DNA of 64,000 nucleotides from Streptomyces sp. NBC_01351. Its GTDB lineage: Bacteria > Actinomycetota > Actinomycetes > Streptomycetales > Streptomycetaceae. The stretch lies in the NCBI RefSeq assembly GCF_036237315.1, contig NZ_CP108356.1:3654501-3718500 (forward strand). Direction: 5' to 3'. Each line of letters opens with the position of its first letter. Position 1 is the first letter of the stretch. Shown in pieces: positions 52,967-62,014 of this stretch. A model generated the notes under the pieces. That model was not told where the DNA came from, did not search any database, and was given only the letters and a program-made list of their open reading frames with translations. Position numbers and translations under genes: made by a program.

Positions 52967-53635
52967 TCAGACCTGCGGCCGGTAGAGCCCGCCGATGCCC
53001 CAGGCCTGGTGCAGTGCCGCCGCGAACTCCCCCGCCAGCCGGTGCTCGCCGGAGGCGTTGGGGTGGGTGCCGTCGTAGGTGTCGCTGTGGATGTCGTACG
53101 AGGCCGGGCGCGCGGCCAGCAGGACGGGCGAGGCGGCGCTGCTCAGGTCGGCGACCGCCTTCGCCAGCAGCTCGTTGAAGCGGTCCACCTCGGCCGCGAA
53201 CGGCGCGTCCTCCTCGGCCCGGACGTTCGGTATCACCGGGAGGAGAACCATCCGTATCGCCGGACGAGCCGCGCGTGCCTCGGCGATGAACCGTCGGGCG
53301 TTGGCGGCGGTCTCGTCGGCCTTCGTGTAGAAGCCGAGGTCGATCAGGCCGAGGGAGACGAGCAGGACGTCGGCGGCGCCGTCCCGCACGGCGGGCCCGA
53401 TGAGGGGCGCCATGTGCTGCCAGCCCTCGCCCCAGCCGGCCAGGTGCCGGCGGGCGTGCGCGGGGAAGGCCGGGTCGGCGTAGTCGGTGGAGCCCTCGTA
53501 CAGCTCGTGGCGCGGCCCGACTATCTCGTAGGGGCCGTCGAAGGTGGCGTCGAGGTGCTGCCACATCCGGTAGCGCCAGGTGTAGTCGCCGGCGCGTCCG
53601 ATGGTCATGGAGTCGCCGACGAACATGAAACGCAT
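52967..53635 (-). CDS. SGNH/GDSL-family hydrolase
   Basis: 222 aa from ATG 53635 (MRFMFVGDSMTIGRAGDYTW). Block I GDSM with nucleophile Ser, block III-like LLVSLGLIDLGF and block V DGTHPNASG with Asp/His. No signal peptide is predicted from this start; longer frames add low-complexity residues only. A cytoplasmic esterase/lipase, substrate unknown. It diverges from the secreted protein at 53712. Confidence 0.88.
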   Translation of the reverse strand: MRFMFVGDSMTIGRAGDYTWRYRMWQHLDATFDGPYEIVGPRHELYEGSTDYADPAFPAHARRHLAGWGEGWQHMAPLIGPAVRDGAADVLLVSLGLIDLGFYTKADETAANARRFIAEARAARPAIRMVLLPVIPNVRAEEDAPFAAEVDRFNELLAKAVADLSSAASPVLLAARPASYDIHSDTYDGTHPNASGEHRLAGEFAAALHQAWGIGGLYRPQV

Positions 53636-53711
53636 CCGGTCATCATCGCGGATCCCCCGCCGTGAGCAGCTGTGATGCCGGACACGCGGGTCGGGCTGGC
53701 ACGCTGGGGGG

Positions 53712-54725
53712 ATGCGCATGCTGCCCGTGTCTTCCGCCGCCGTCGCCGTGGCCCTGTTCTCCCTGCCCTCCGCAGCCTCTGCGGCCTTCGCGGCACAGGC
53801 CCCCGGGGCGTCCTCGTTCACCATCGCCGACCCCCGGATCAAGGAGTCGAGCGGGCTCGCGGCCAGCCGGATCCACCCGGGCGTGTACTGGACTCACAAC
53901 GACAGCGACGACGGCCCGTACGTGTACGCCGTGGACTCGGCCACGGGCAAGACGGTGGCCCGGGTCACGCTCACGGGCATCGGGAAACCGCGTGACGTCG
54001 AGGCGATCTCGCTGGGGCCGGACGGGCAGTTGTACGTCGGCGACATCGGCGACAACCTGGGCGGGACCTGGGACCACGTGTGGATCTACCGCTTCCAGGA
54101 GCCGAAGGAACTGGGCGACGGCAACATCACCGTCAAGGCGGCCCAGTTCACGGTGCGGTACGCCGACGGGCCGCGCAACGCGGAGGCGCTGATGGTGCAT
54201 CCGGTGTCGGGGCGGGTGTACATCGCGAGCAAGGACGAGAACAAGGGCGGGCTGTACGAGGGCCCCGCGGCGCTGTCGGGCAGCGGGACGAACGTGTTCC
54301 GGCGGGTCGCGGACGTGCCGTGGGTGACGGACGGGGCGTTCTCCCCCGACGGGGGGCGGCTGACCCTGCGGGGGTACTTCACGGCCCGCAGCTACCCGTG
54401 GAAGGACGGGCGGCCGGAGGGTGAGGGCGAGCGGGTCGACGCGCCGTGGCAGGGGCAGGCTGAGTCGGTGACGTACACCGCGGACGGAGGGACGCTGATG
54501 TTCGGCTCGGAAGGCGCGTCCAGCCGCGTGGTCGCGGTCCCGGTGGCGTCGGCGACCCCGGCCCCCTCCGGGTCCGCGTCCGCGGCCCCGGCCGCCCCTG
54601 GCTCCGCCGCGGAGGAGCCGCCGGCGCCGCAGGGCGGCTTCACGAAGGGCGCGCTCGTCCTGGCAGCGGCCCTCGTCCTGGTCTTCGCTGCGAAGCGCCT
54701 CTTCCGGCGCCGTGCAGGGGACTGA
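53712..54725 (+). CDS. Secreted, membrane-anchored beta-propeller-like protein
   Basis: 337 aa (ATG 53712; ATG 53718 has better spacing from GGGGG). Signal peptide to about residue 28 (SLPSAASAAFAAQAPG). Beta-rich body with repeating strands (SSGLAASRIHPGVYWTHNDS, GQLYVGDIGDN, RVYIASKDENKGG, GGTLMFGSEG), a Pro/Ala/Ser linker and a C-terminal TM (KGALVLAAALVLVFAAKRLF) with Arg tail. A cell-surface protein; function unknown. Confidence 0.82.
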   Translation: MRMLPVSSAAVAVALFSLPSAASAAFAAQAPGASSFTIADPRIKESSGLAASRIHPGVYWTHNDSDDGPYVYAVDSATGKTVARVTLTGIGKPRDVEAISLGPDGQLYVGDIGDNLGGTWDHVWIYRFQEPKELGDGNITVKAAQFTVRYADGPRNAEALMVHPVSGRVYIASKDENKGGLYEGPAALSGSGTNVFRRVADVPWVTDGAFSPDGGRLTLRGYFTARSYPWKDGRPEGEGERVDAPWQGQAESVTYTADGGTLMFGSEGASSRVVAVPVASATPAPSGSASAAPAAPGSAAEEPPAPQGGFTKGALVLAAALVLVFAAKRLFRRRAGD

Positions 54726-54734
54726 CCCCCGGGC

Positions 54735-54787
54735 CCCTGGGGCTCCGCCCCAGACCCCGCGCCTCAAACGCCGGCGGGGCTGGATTT
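54735..54787. repeat. Dispersed intergenic repeat, copy 2
   Basis: CTGGGGCTCCGCCCCAG followed by ACCCCGCGCC, TCAAACGCCGGCGGGGCTGG: same family as 50858. It overlaps the 3' end of the flippase gene, which takes its stop and its last residues (SPAGV) from the repeat. Confidence 0.8.
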
Positions 54788-56098
54788 CGGCGCGGCTGGA
54801 TTCGGGCGGCGCAGGAAGGACAGCCACAGGGGCACCGCCATGCCGATGACCGCCGTGAGCGAGGAGAGGGTGTAGGCGAGGCAGACGCGGGTGGCGACGT
54901 CGCCGGGGATCAGGGTGACCACGATCAGGACCACGGTGGCGACGGTCCAGCCGAGCAGTTGCAGCCGGTGCTTGTGCAGGACCAGCAGGGCCTGTCCGAG
55001 GACCATGGCCAGCATGTAGAAGAGGGTGCCGGCGGAGATCCAGAAGAACGCGGCGTACCCGAGCCCCTCCTCGGCCTTGAAGAGCACCTGGATGAGCCAC
55101 GGGCCGAGCAGGGTGGCGGGGACGCCCCCGGCCAGGCCGAGCGCGGTGACCACCAGGGAGGTCCGGCCGAGCAGCTTGGAGAAGCCGTCCCGGTCCCCGG
55201 CGGCGGCGGTGGAGGACAGGCCGGAGAGCAGCGAGGCCTGGAGCGAGCCGAAGACGAAGAGGGGTACGCGGGCCAGCACGATCGCGTTCAGCAGACCGGC
55301 GACGAGCGCGCCCTCCGTGGGTGCCAGCAGCTTCGTGCTGACCACGGCGGCGTTGACGACGACCTGGGAGAGCAGGGTCGAGACGATGAGCGGGCCGAGC
55401 CCGCCGAGGAGCACCTGCCAGCGGGGCGCGGGACCCGTACCGAGCCCGCGCAGGACCGGGCCGGAGGTAACGAGGGCGGCGACGAGCGGGGCCACCACGA
55501 GGATCAGCGCGAAGGCCAGCGGGGAGCGGATCCCGGCGAGGGCGAAGGCCCCGGCGAGGCCGATGCGCAGGAGGCCGTCGATGGCCAGCTGCCAGCCGAA
55601 GGGGGCGAAGCGGCCGAGGCCGGCCAGGATGCCGCGGCAGATGTTGCTCAACGCCATGGCGGCGAAGGCCAGGACGAGCGTGCCGACCATTTCGGTGTGG
55701 CCGTAGAAGAAGGTGTCGGCGAGCAGCGGGGTCGCCCACCACACCCCGGCGGAGAGCAGGACGACCACGCCGAGGGTGAGCCCGGCGAGCCGGCGCACGA
55801 CGCCGGAGACGCCCGTGCCGGCGACGCGGTGCGCGGCGACGATCCGGGTGAGTTCTTGTTCGACGGGGAAGAACAGGCCGATGCCGACGGACATGAGGAT
55901 CGTCCACAGCACCGAGAGGGCGGCCATGCCCTCGGTGTCGAGGCTGTGGCCGGCCGCCATCAGGTGGACGTACGAGGCGGCCCCGAGCACGACCGTGCCG
56001 CTGATCACCAGCATGGTGCCGGGCGGCAGGGTGCTCGCGATCCTCGCCAGCGGCGACCGCTTCACGGTCGCGGTCGCCGTGGCGTCCGGTGTGTTCAC
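54764..56098 (-). CDS. Polysaccharide flippase-like protein (Wzx/MATE type)
   Basis: 444 aa from GTG 56098, which overlaps the rmlB stop by 4 bp. Twelve or more TM helices (LVISGTVVLGAASYVHLMA, TLVLAFAAMALSNICRGILA, VTLIPGDVATRVCLAYTLSS); an Arg- and Pro-rich C-terminus partly encoded by the repeat. It likely exports lipid-linked saccharides containing the deoxysugar from the neighbouring genes. Coupling with rmlB suggests cell-surface polysaccharide rather than antibiotic sugar. Confidence 0.8.
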   Translation of the reverse strand: MNTPDATATATVKRSPLARIASTLPPGTMLVISGTVVLGAASYVHLMAAGHSLDTEGMAALSVLWTILMSVGIGLFFPVEQELTRIVAAHRVAGTGVSGVVRRLAGLTLGVVVLLSAGVWWATPLLADTFFYGHTEMVGTLVLAFAAMALSNICRGILAGLGRFAPFGWQLAIDGLLRIGLAGAFALAGIRSPLAFALILVVAPLVAALVTSGPVLRGLGTGPAPRWQVLLGGLGPLIVSTLLSQVVVNAAVVSTKLLAPTEGALVAGLLNAIVLARVPLFVFGSLQASLLSGLSSTAAAGDRDGFSKLLGRTSLVVTALGLAGGVPATLLGPWLIQVLFKAEEGLGYAAFFWISAGTLFYMLAMVLGQALLVLHKHRLQLLGWTVATVVLIVVTLIPGDVATRVCLAYTLSSLTAVIGMAVPLWLSFLRRPNPAAPKSSPAGV

Positions 56099-57072
56099 GA
56101 CTGCTGGGCGGCCTTCACCTTGAGCGGCTCCCACCATGCGCGGTTCTCGCGGTACCAGGCGATCGTGGACTTGATGCCGTCCTCGAAGGTGACCTGCGGC
56201 GCGTAACCGAGCTCTTCGCTGATCTTGCTGATGTCGATGGAGTAGCGCAGGTCGTGGCCCTTGCGGTCCTCGACCCGGTCGACCATCTCCCAGCCGACGC
56301 CCGCGGCTTCCAGCAGGACGCCGGTGAGTTCCTTGTTGGTGAGCTCGGTGCCGCCGCCGATGTTGTAGACCTCGCCGGCGCGGCCCTTGAGCAGCGCCAG
56401 CTCGATGCCGCGGCAGTGGTCGGAGACGTGCAGCCAGTCACGGACGTTGCCGCCGTCGCCGTAGAGCGGGACGTGCTTGCCGTCCATCAGGTTGGAGACG
56501 AACAGCGGGATGACCTTCTCGGGGAACTGGTACGGCCCGTAGTTGTTCGAGCAGCGCGTCACCACGACGTCCATGCCGTGCGTGCGGTGGTAGGCCAGCG
56601 CCAGCAGGTCGGAGGAGGCCTTCGAGGCGGAGTACGGGGAGTTCGGCGCGAGCGGCCACTCCTCGGTCCAGGAGCCCTCGGTGATCGAGCCGTACACCTC
56701 GTCGGTGGAGACGTGCACGAAGCGGCCGACGCCGTGCTTGCGGGCGGCGTCCAGCAGCACCTGCGTGCCGACCACGTTGGTCATGACGAAGGGGCCCGCG
56801 CCGGCGATGGAGCGGTCCACGTGGGACTCGGCGGCGAAGTGCACCACCGCGTCGTGGCCGGGCATCACCTGGTCGACGGCGTCGACGTCGCAGATGTCCC
56901 CGCGGACGAAGCTGTAGCCGGAGTGACCTGCGACGGGGGCGAGGTTCTCCTCGACGCCCGAGTAGGTCAGCTTGTCGAATACCGTGATCTTGGCGGCAGG
57001 GTCCGCGGACAGGAGAGAGCGGACGAACTGCGAGCCGATGAAACCGGCGCCACCGGTCACGAGAATGCGCAT
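56095..57072 (-). CDS. rmlB: dTDP-glucose 4,6-dehydratase
   Basis: 325 aa. NAD site VTGGAGFIGSQFVRSLL, catalytic Thr-Asp-Glu in STDEVYGS, and Tyr-Lys in PYSASKASSD. It forms dTDP-4-keto-6-deoxyglucose. ATG 57072. Divergent from rmlA (intergenic tandem repeat at 57163). It leads into the flippase gene. Confidence 0.95.
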   Translation of the reverse strand: MRILVTGGAGFIGSQFVRSLLSADPAAKITVFDKLTYSGVEENLAPVAGHSGYSFVRGDICDVDAVDQVMPGHDAVVHFAAESHVDRSIAGAGPFVMTNVVGTQVLLDAARKHGVGRFVHVSTDEVYGSITEGSWTEEWPLAPNSPYSASKASSDLLALAYHRTHGMDVVVTRCSNNYGPYQFPEKVIPLFVSNLMDGKHVPLYGDGGNVRDWLHVSDHCRGIELALLKGRAGEVYNIGGGTELTNKELTGVLLEAAGVGWEMVDRVEDRKGHDLRYSIDISKISEELGYAPQVTFEDGIKSTIAWYRENRAWWEPLKVKAAQQS

Positions 57073-57162
57073 AGTGGTTTCACTTTAGCTGGGCCATGTG
57101 GGTGAGCAGTATCCAGCGCCCCCGGGGGCGCCGCGAGGGGACCCCGGTGTTGCGCCTGCGTA

Positions 57163-57188
57163 CCCCGTGGGTTAACCCCGTGGGTTAA
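57163..57188. repeat. 13-bp tandem repeat in rmlB-rmlA promoter region
   Basis: CCCCGTGGGTTAA occurs twice head to tail (57163-57175 and 57176-57188), each followed by C to give GTTAAC. It lies 35 bp before the rmlA start. Possible regulator sites or a tandem duplication. Confidence 0.75.
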
Positions 57189-57222
57189 CGGCGCCGAAGG
57201 GGCGCAACGTATGGTGGCACGC

Positions 57223-58098
57223 ATGCGTGGAATTCTCCTGGCGGGCGGTACCGGCTCCCGGCTCTGGCCCCTGACACGAGCCGTGTCGAAGCAGCTCCTG
57301 CCCGTTTTCGACAAGCCGATGATCTATTACCCGCTTTCCACGCTGGTCATGGCGGGGATTCGCGAGATCCTGATCATCACGACCCCCCAGGACCAGGAGC
57401 AGTTCCAGCGGCTCCTCGGCGACGGATCACAGTTCGGCCTCGACCTGCAGTACACGGTCCAGGAGCGCCCCGAGGGCATCGCGCAGGCCTTCGTGCTCGG
57501 CGCGGACTTCATCGGGGACGAGCCGGTCGCGCTGATCCTCGGCGACAACATCTTCCACGGCAGCGGCCTCGGCACGCGCCTGGCCGAGCGCACCGACCCC
57601 AAGGGCGGCATCGTCTTCGCCTACCCCGTCGCGGACGCGACCGCGTACGGCGTGGTCGAGTTCGACGCGGACGGCAAGGTCATCTCCATCGAGGAGAAGC
57701 CCGAGAAGCCGAAGTCCCGCTACGCGGTGCCCGGCCTGTACTTCTACGACAACCGCGTCGTGGAGATCGCCCGCACGATCACCCCGAGCGCCCGCGGCGA
57801 GCTGGAGATAACCGCCGTCAACGACGCCTACCTGCAGAGCGGTGACCTGGAGGTCACCGTCCTCGACCGCGGTACGGCCTGGCTGGACACCGGCACCTTC
57901 GTCTCCATGGTCCAGGCCTCCGAGTTCGTGCGCGTCATCGAGGAACGCCAGGGCTTCAAGATCGGCTGCATCGAGGAGGCGGCCTGGCGGGCCGGCTTCG
58001 TCTCCGACGAGCAGCTGCGCGAGCTGGCCGAGCCGCTGCGCAAGAGCGGCTACGGCGACTACCTGGTGGACCTGCTCGACGAGGAGACCGGCCGATGA
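57223..58098 (+). CDS. rmlA: Glucose-1-phosphate thymidylyltransferase
   Basis: 291 aa from ATG 57223 ([20 protein letters not shown]); ATG 57211 adds four residues. Nucleotidyl-transferase signature [42 protein letters not shown]. Makes dTDP-glucose for the dTDP-sugar pathway. The ATGA overlap with the next gene indicates coupling. Confidence 0.95.
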   Translation: MRGILLAGGTGSRLWPLTRAVSKQLLPVFDKPMIYYPLSTLVMAGIREILIITTPQDQEQFQRLLGDGSQFGLDLQYTVQERPEGIAQAFVLGADFIGDEPVALILGDNIFHGSGLGTRLAERTDPKGGIVFAYPVADATAYGVVEFDADGKVISIEEKPEKPKSRYAVPGLYFYDNRVVEIARTITPSARGELEITAVNDAYLQSGDLEVTVLDRGTAWLDTGTFVSMVQASEFVRVIEERQGFKIGCIEEAAWRAGFVSDEQLRELAEPLRKSGYGDYLVDLLDEETGR

Positions 58099-58700
58099 AG
58101 ATCCGCGAGCTCTCCATCGAGGGCGCCTGGGAGATCACCCCGGTACAGCACGGCGACCCGCGCGGGCTGTTCATGGAGTGGTACCGCTTCGACCACCTCG
58201 CCGAGGCCGTCGGCCACCCGCTGCGCCTCGCCCAGGGCAACCTCTCCGTGTCGGCGAAGGACGTCGTGCGCGGCATCCACTTCGCCGACGTCCCGCCCGG
58301 CCAGGCCAAGTACGTCACCTGTGTGCGCGGGGCCGTCCTCGACGTGATCGTGGACCTGCGTGTGGGATCGCCCACGTTCGGCCGGTACGAGTTCGTCCGC
58401 CTCGACGACGTGGACCGCCGCGCGGTCTACATCTCGGAGGGCCTGGGCCACGGCTTCTGCGCGCTGACGGACGACGCGACGCTCTCCTACATCTGCTCGG
58501 AGACGTTCAACCCCACCGCGGAGCACTCGGTCCACCCGCTCGACCCCGACCTCGCGATCGACTGGCCGGCCGGCGCCGCCGCCCAGCTGTCGGCGCGGGA
58601 CGCGGCCGCGCCCTCGCTCGCCGAGGCGATCGAGTCCGGCCTGCTGCCGGACTACGAGGAGTGCCTGAGCTACCGCCGGTCGCTGCGCGACGGCGGCTGA
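58095..58700 (+). CDS. dTDP-4-keto-6-deoxysugar 3,5-epimerase (RmlC-like), altered active site
   Basis: 201 aa cupin-fold epimerase. His base motif [18 protein letters not shown] is intact. The segment where RmlC/EvaD-like proteins carry the catalytic Tyr (YNP) here reads ETFNPTAEH with Phe138 (TTC 58506-58508). It could be a 3-epimerase only, use another acid, or be impaired. ATG 58095 overlaps the rmlA stop. Followed at 52 bp by a GT2 gene. Confidence 0.88.
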   Translation: MKIRELSIEGAWEITPVQHGDPRGLFMEWYRFDHLAEAVGHPLRLAQGNLSVSAKDVVRGIHFADVPPGQAKYVTCVRGAVLDVIVDLRVGSPTFGRYEFVRLDDVDRRAVYISEGLGHGFCALTDDATLSYICSETFNPTAEHSVHPLDPDLAIDWPAGAAAQLSARDAAAPSLAEAIESGLLPDYEECLSYRRSLRDGG

Positions 58701-58752
58701 GCCCTCCGACTCCTGCCCCGTCCCGCCTCCCGAAAGCTTCGGTGCGTCACAC

Positions 58753-59649
58753 ATGACCACTCTCGACATCATGCTGCCCTACTACGGCGACGTGGCCCTG
58801 ATGCAGGCCGCGGTGCGCAGCATCCTGGCCCAGAGCGACCCGAACTGGCGGCTGACGGTGGTGGACGACGGCCAGGAGCCCTCCGTCCCCGGCTGGTTCG
58901 CGGAGCTCGACGACCCGCGCGTCTCGTACCAGCGCAACGAGCAGAACCTGGGCGTCACCGGCAACTACCGCAAGTGCCTGGGCCTGGTCCGCGAAGAGCA
59001 CTTCGTGATGATGGGCACCGACGACATCATGCTGCCCGAGTACGTGGCCACGGTGCGGGCCGCGATAGCCAAGCACCCGGGGATAGGCATGGTGCAGCCC
59101 GGCGTCCAGGTCATCGACGGCGCGGGCAAGCCCGCCGAGGGCCTGGTCGACCAGGCCAAGAAGCGGGTGTACGCGCCCCGCGTCAACGGCGAGCTGCTGA
59201 TGGGCGGCGAACCGCTCGCGACCAGCCTGCTGCGCGGGTGCTGGGTGTACTTCCCCTCCATCTGCTGGCGCACCGAAGCCGTCCGCAAGGCGGGCTTCCG
59301 GGACGGCCTGGAGGTCACCCAGGACCTCGCCCTGGAGATCGACCTGATCCAGGCCGGCGAGCAGATGCTGATCTCCGAGACCCTGTGCTTCCAGTACCGC
59401 CGGCACGCGGTCAGCATCTCCTCCCAGCAGGCCTTCACCGGCCGCCGCTTCCAGGAGGCCAACCGCTTCTTCGTGGAGGTCGCGGACCGGCTGGACGCGC
59501 AGGGCTGGACGAAGGCCGCCAAGGCCTCCCGGCTGCACCTGTCCTCCCGGATCCACGCCGCGACGATGCTGCCCGGCGCGCTGAAGAACCGGCAGGCCGA
59601 CGGCGCCCGCACCCTCCTGCGGCACGTAGCCGGCGCCGACATCCGCTAG
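58753..59649 (+). CDS. Family 2 glycosyltransferase
   Basis: 298 aa GT-A fold. LDIMLPYYGDVALMQAAVRS, VVDDGQEPS and metal-binding MMGTDDIMLP (Asp-Asp) are clear; FPSICWRTEAVRKAGF and DLALEIDLIQAGEQMLISET follow. It transfers a sugar, probably the dTDP-deoxyhexose made here, to a cell-surface acceptor. No signal peptide. Confidence 0.88.
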   Translation: MTTLDIMLPYYGDVALMQAAVRSILAQSDPNWRLTVVDDGQEPSVPGWFAELDDPRVSYQRNEQNLGVTGNYRKCLGLVREEHFVMMGTDDIMLPEYVATVRAAIAKHPGIGMVQPGVQVIDGAGKPAEGLVDQAKKRVYAPRVNGELLMGGEPLATSLLRGCWVYFPSICWRTEAVRKAGFRDGLEVTQDLALEIDLIQAGEQMLISETLCFQYRRHAVSISSQQAFTGRRFQEANRFFVEVADRLDAQGWTKAAKASRLHLSSRIHAATMLPGALKNRQADGARTLLRHVAGADIR

Positions 59650-59699
59650 GGGGTATCCCCCCTACCCCCCACCTTCCGACCTGCCCGGAGCCGATCCCC

Positions 59700-60659
59700 A
59701 TGTCTGTCACCAGCTCTCCCCTGCCCCGCGTGGCCGTCCTCGGAGCGACCGGCTTCATAGGCCGGGCGCTGTGCGCCACGCTCGACGAGCGCGGCCACGG
59801 GCTGCTCGCCATCGCCCGCAAGACGCCGTCCTCCCCGCTGCCCGGCGCGTTCGCCGCATTCGACCTCACCGTCGACCCGCCGGCCGTGCTGGCCGACCTC
59901 CTGACGGAGCACCGGATCGACGTCGTCGTCAACGCGGCCGGTGGCATGTGGGGCCTGACGGACGAGCAGATGATCCCCGCCAACCTCGGCATGGTCTCCC
60001 GCCTGCTGGAGACGCTGGAACTCATGCCGCAGCCGCCGCGGCTGGTGCAGATCGGCACCGTCCACGAGTACGGCACCTTCCCCATCGGCGTGACGTACAC
60101 CGAGGACTCCCCCGCGCGTCCCGAGACGGCCTACGGGCAGCTGAAGCTCGAAGCCACCGAGCTGATCGCCGACACCATCCGCACCAAGGGCCTCGACGCC
60201 GTCGTCCTGCGCCTGGGCAACGTCATCGGCGCGGGCCAGCCCTCGCACAGCCTGCTCGGCGTCATGGCCGGCAAGCTCGTCGAGGGCCAGGCCGCCGGCG
60301 GCGCGGAGCTGTCGCTGATGCCGCTCACCGCGCAGCGCGAGTTCCTCCACCTGCAGGACGGGATCGACGCGATGGTCGCCGCCCTCGCCCCGGCCGGCCC
60401 GTGCCCGCCCGTCCTCAACCTGGGCCTCGGCCGGGCGACTTCGGCCCGGGAGCTGGTCGAGCTGCTGATCGAGGAGAGCGGCGTGCCGACGCGCGTCACG
60501 GAGGTGCCCGCACCGGCCGGCACCGGCCCGGAGACCGAGTGGCACCAGCTCGACATCAGCGCCACCGAGAAGGCGCTGGGCTGGAAGCCGGTCCGCAGCC
60601 TGCGCGACGCCGTCGCCGAGCTGTGGCAGCACGCCGACGCGGCCAACGCCCGAGCCTGA
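59700..60659 (+). CDS. NAD(P)-dependent epimerase/dehydratase, 4-ketoreductase-like
   Basis: 319 aa short-chain extended-type. AVLGATGFIGRALC nucleotide site, YGQLKLEATE with Tyr-x3-Lys, and LRLGNVIGAGQPSHS. It resembles dTDP-4-keto-6-deoxysugar 4-ketoreductases and could complete the sugar begun by rmlA/rmlB/rmlC-like genes, in place of a canonical RmlD. ATG 59700. Last gene of this locus. Confidence 0.82.
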   Translation: MSVTSSPLPRVAVLGATGFIGRALCATLDERGHGLLAIARKTPSSPLPGAFAAFDLTVDPPAVLADLLTEHRIDVVVNAAGGMWGLTDEQMIPANLGMVSRLLETLELMPQPPRLVQIGTVHEYGTFPIGVTYTEDSPARPETAYGQLKLEATELIADTIRTKGLDAVVLRLGNVIGAGQPSHSLLGVMAGKLVEGQAAGGAELSLMPLTAQREFLHLQDGIDAMVAALAPAGPCPPVLNLGLGRATSARELVELLIEESGVPTRVTEVPAPAGTGPETEWHQLDISATEKALGWKPVRSLRDAVAELWQHADAANARA

Positions 60660-60675
60660 GGCTGAACCCGCCCCT

Positions 60676-60700
60676 GAGGCCGGACCCCGAGGCCGGACCC
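60676..60700. repeat. Short tandem repeat between convergent genes
   Basis: GAGGCCGGACCCC then GAGGCCGGACCC (25 bp), just after the sugar-reductase stop; GC-rich hairpin CCCGG/CCGGG follows. Confidence 0.6.
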
Positions 60701-60723
60701 GGTATCCGGGCCCGGCCGGGCCG

Positions 60724-61665
60724 TCAGGAGTGGCCCAGGTCCTCGGAGCGGAGGTCCGCAGGGGGCACCGATCCCGTGTCCGCGGCCGGAGCGGCGGGGT
60801 GCAGCTGGAATTCGTCCGCGGCCATCGAGTCGAGCACCGGCGGCGCGGGCCTCGGCGGCGCCGGCATGACCGCGGCCTCCGAGTGGCCTCCGCAGCCGTA
60901 GGACAGCGACACCAGACGGCCGTCGGCCGGGCTGAACTCGTTCGCGCAGACGCCGAAGGCCTGGCCGAGGGAGCCGCCGATCGCGACGAGGAACCCGCAC
61001 GACACGCACGAGGCGGGCGCCGCCTGCGCCATCGGGGTCTTCGCGCCGAAGGACTCGTCCCAGCGGTCGGCCGCGCTGTGCAGCCCGTACCGGGACAGGA
61101 CGCGCGCCCGGCGCATGCCCAGTTCCTCGGCGACCGAGGTGATGGAGCCGCGGACCGGGACCACCGTACGGTCGGTGACGTCGGCGTCCTCCGCCTCGAC
61201 CAGTTCGGCCATCTCGGTGGAAACCACCGAGTTCGGCGGCGGGGCGTCCTCGCCCGACCAGCCCTGCTCCAGCCGCAGGTCCTCGGCGTCGGTGGGCAGC
61301 AGGTCGCCCGGACCCATGTCGCCGGGGCGCAGCCGCTCGCTCCACGGCACCCACTCCGGGGCGAGGAGCGCGTCGTCGCCGGGCAGCAGCACCGTTTCGT
61401 CGAGGGTGACGTTCTTCGCGCGGGAGGCGCGGGTCACGGTGACGGCCCAGCGCCAGCCCCGGTAGCCCGGTTCCTTGCACTCGAAGAAGTGGGTGACGAC
61501 CCGGTCGCCCTCCGCGACGGCGGAGACGTGCTCTCCCACCACTCCGGGGAAGGCGGCCTCCTCGGCCGACGCTCGGGCGAGTTCTACCGCCTCGACACAC
61601 AGGCGGTCGGGGGCGGGGATACGCGGGGTACGCGGGGTACGGCTTCGCGTCGTCGCAGCACTCAC
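60724..61665 (-). CDS. DUF3027 protein
   Basis: 313 aa from GTG 61665. DUF3027 recognised by GYRGWRWAVTVTRASRAKNV, PEWVPWSERLRPGDMGPGD and the C-terminal Cys cluster (SCVSCGFLVAIGG, GQAFGVCANEFSPADGRLVS, YGCGGHSE), which could bind zinc. Streptomyces-wide, function unknown; often beside the MFS gene seen here in divergent orientation. Confidence 0.88.
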   Translation of the reverse strand: MSAATTRSRTPRTPRIPAPDRLCVEAVELARASAEEAAFPGVVGEHVSAVAEGDRVVTHFFECKEPGYRGWRWAVTVTRASRAKNVTLDETVLLPGDDALLAPEWVPWSERLRPGDMGPGDLLPTDAEDLRLEQGWSGEDAPPPNSVVSTEMAELVEAEDADVTDRTVVPVRGSITSVAEELGMRRARVLSRYGLHSAADRWDESFGAKTPMAQAAPASCVSCGFLVAIGGSLGQAFGVCANEFSPADGRLVSLSYGCGGHSEAAVMPAPPRPAPPVLDSMAADEFQLHPAAPAADTGSVPPADLRSEDLGHS

Positions 61666-62014
61666 TGGTCTCGTTCTCTCCTACGCCGTCTCACGTGTGC
61701 GCCGTCCGTACTGTCGTCCACAACGACCCGTCGGTGCTGTCCGTACGTGGCGCGGGCGGAGCGGACCAGAGGGCCGCGTCGACGTCCGCACCCGATCGGA
61801 CTCCGGGCGCACCTTTATGCGATCCATTCTGCGGGATCGCGAAGAGGCGCGCGGCCAGGAGCAACCGCCGGTGGCGCGCTACGCACGCTACCTCCTCCGA
61901 AGCCTTCGGCCCACATGCAAGGTCCGATTCGCGGACATGGAGCGGACACGGAGCGGACGTGGAGGCGGGACGGGCCCGGGCGAGCACGCGCCGGGAGGGC
62001 TCCCGGAGGGCAGG
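61666..62014. other. 349-bp divergent intergenic region
   Basis: Lies between the DUF3027 start and MFS start. It holds a GGAGCGGAC direct repeat near 61938-61956 and the MFS ribosome site; open frames through it have uncodon-like composition. Presumably holds two promoters. No RNA gene or operator was recognised. Confidence 0.5.

Noticed and set aside
56095..60659. dTDP-sugar genes as sugar supply for the angucycline
   Set aside because: They are about 20 kb from the cluster among housekeeping genes, have a GT2 rather than a GT1 natural-product transferase, and are coupled to a flippase; a cell-surface role is more likely.
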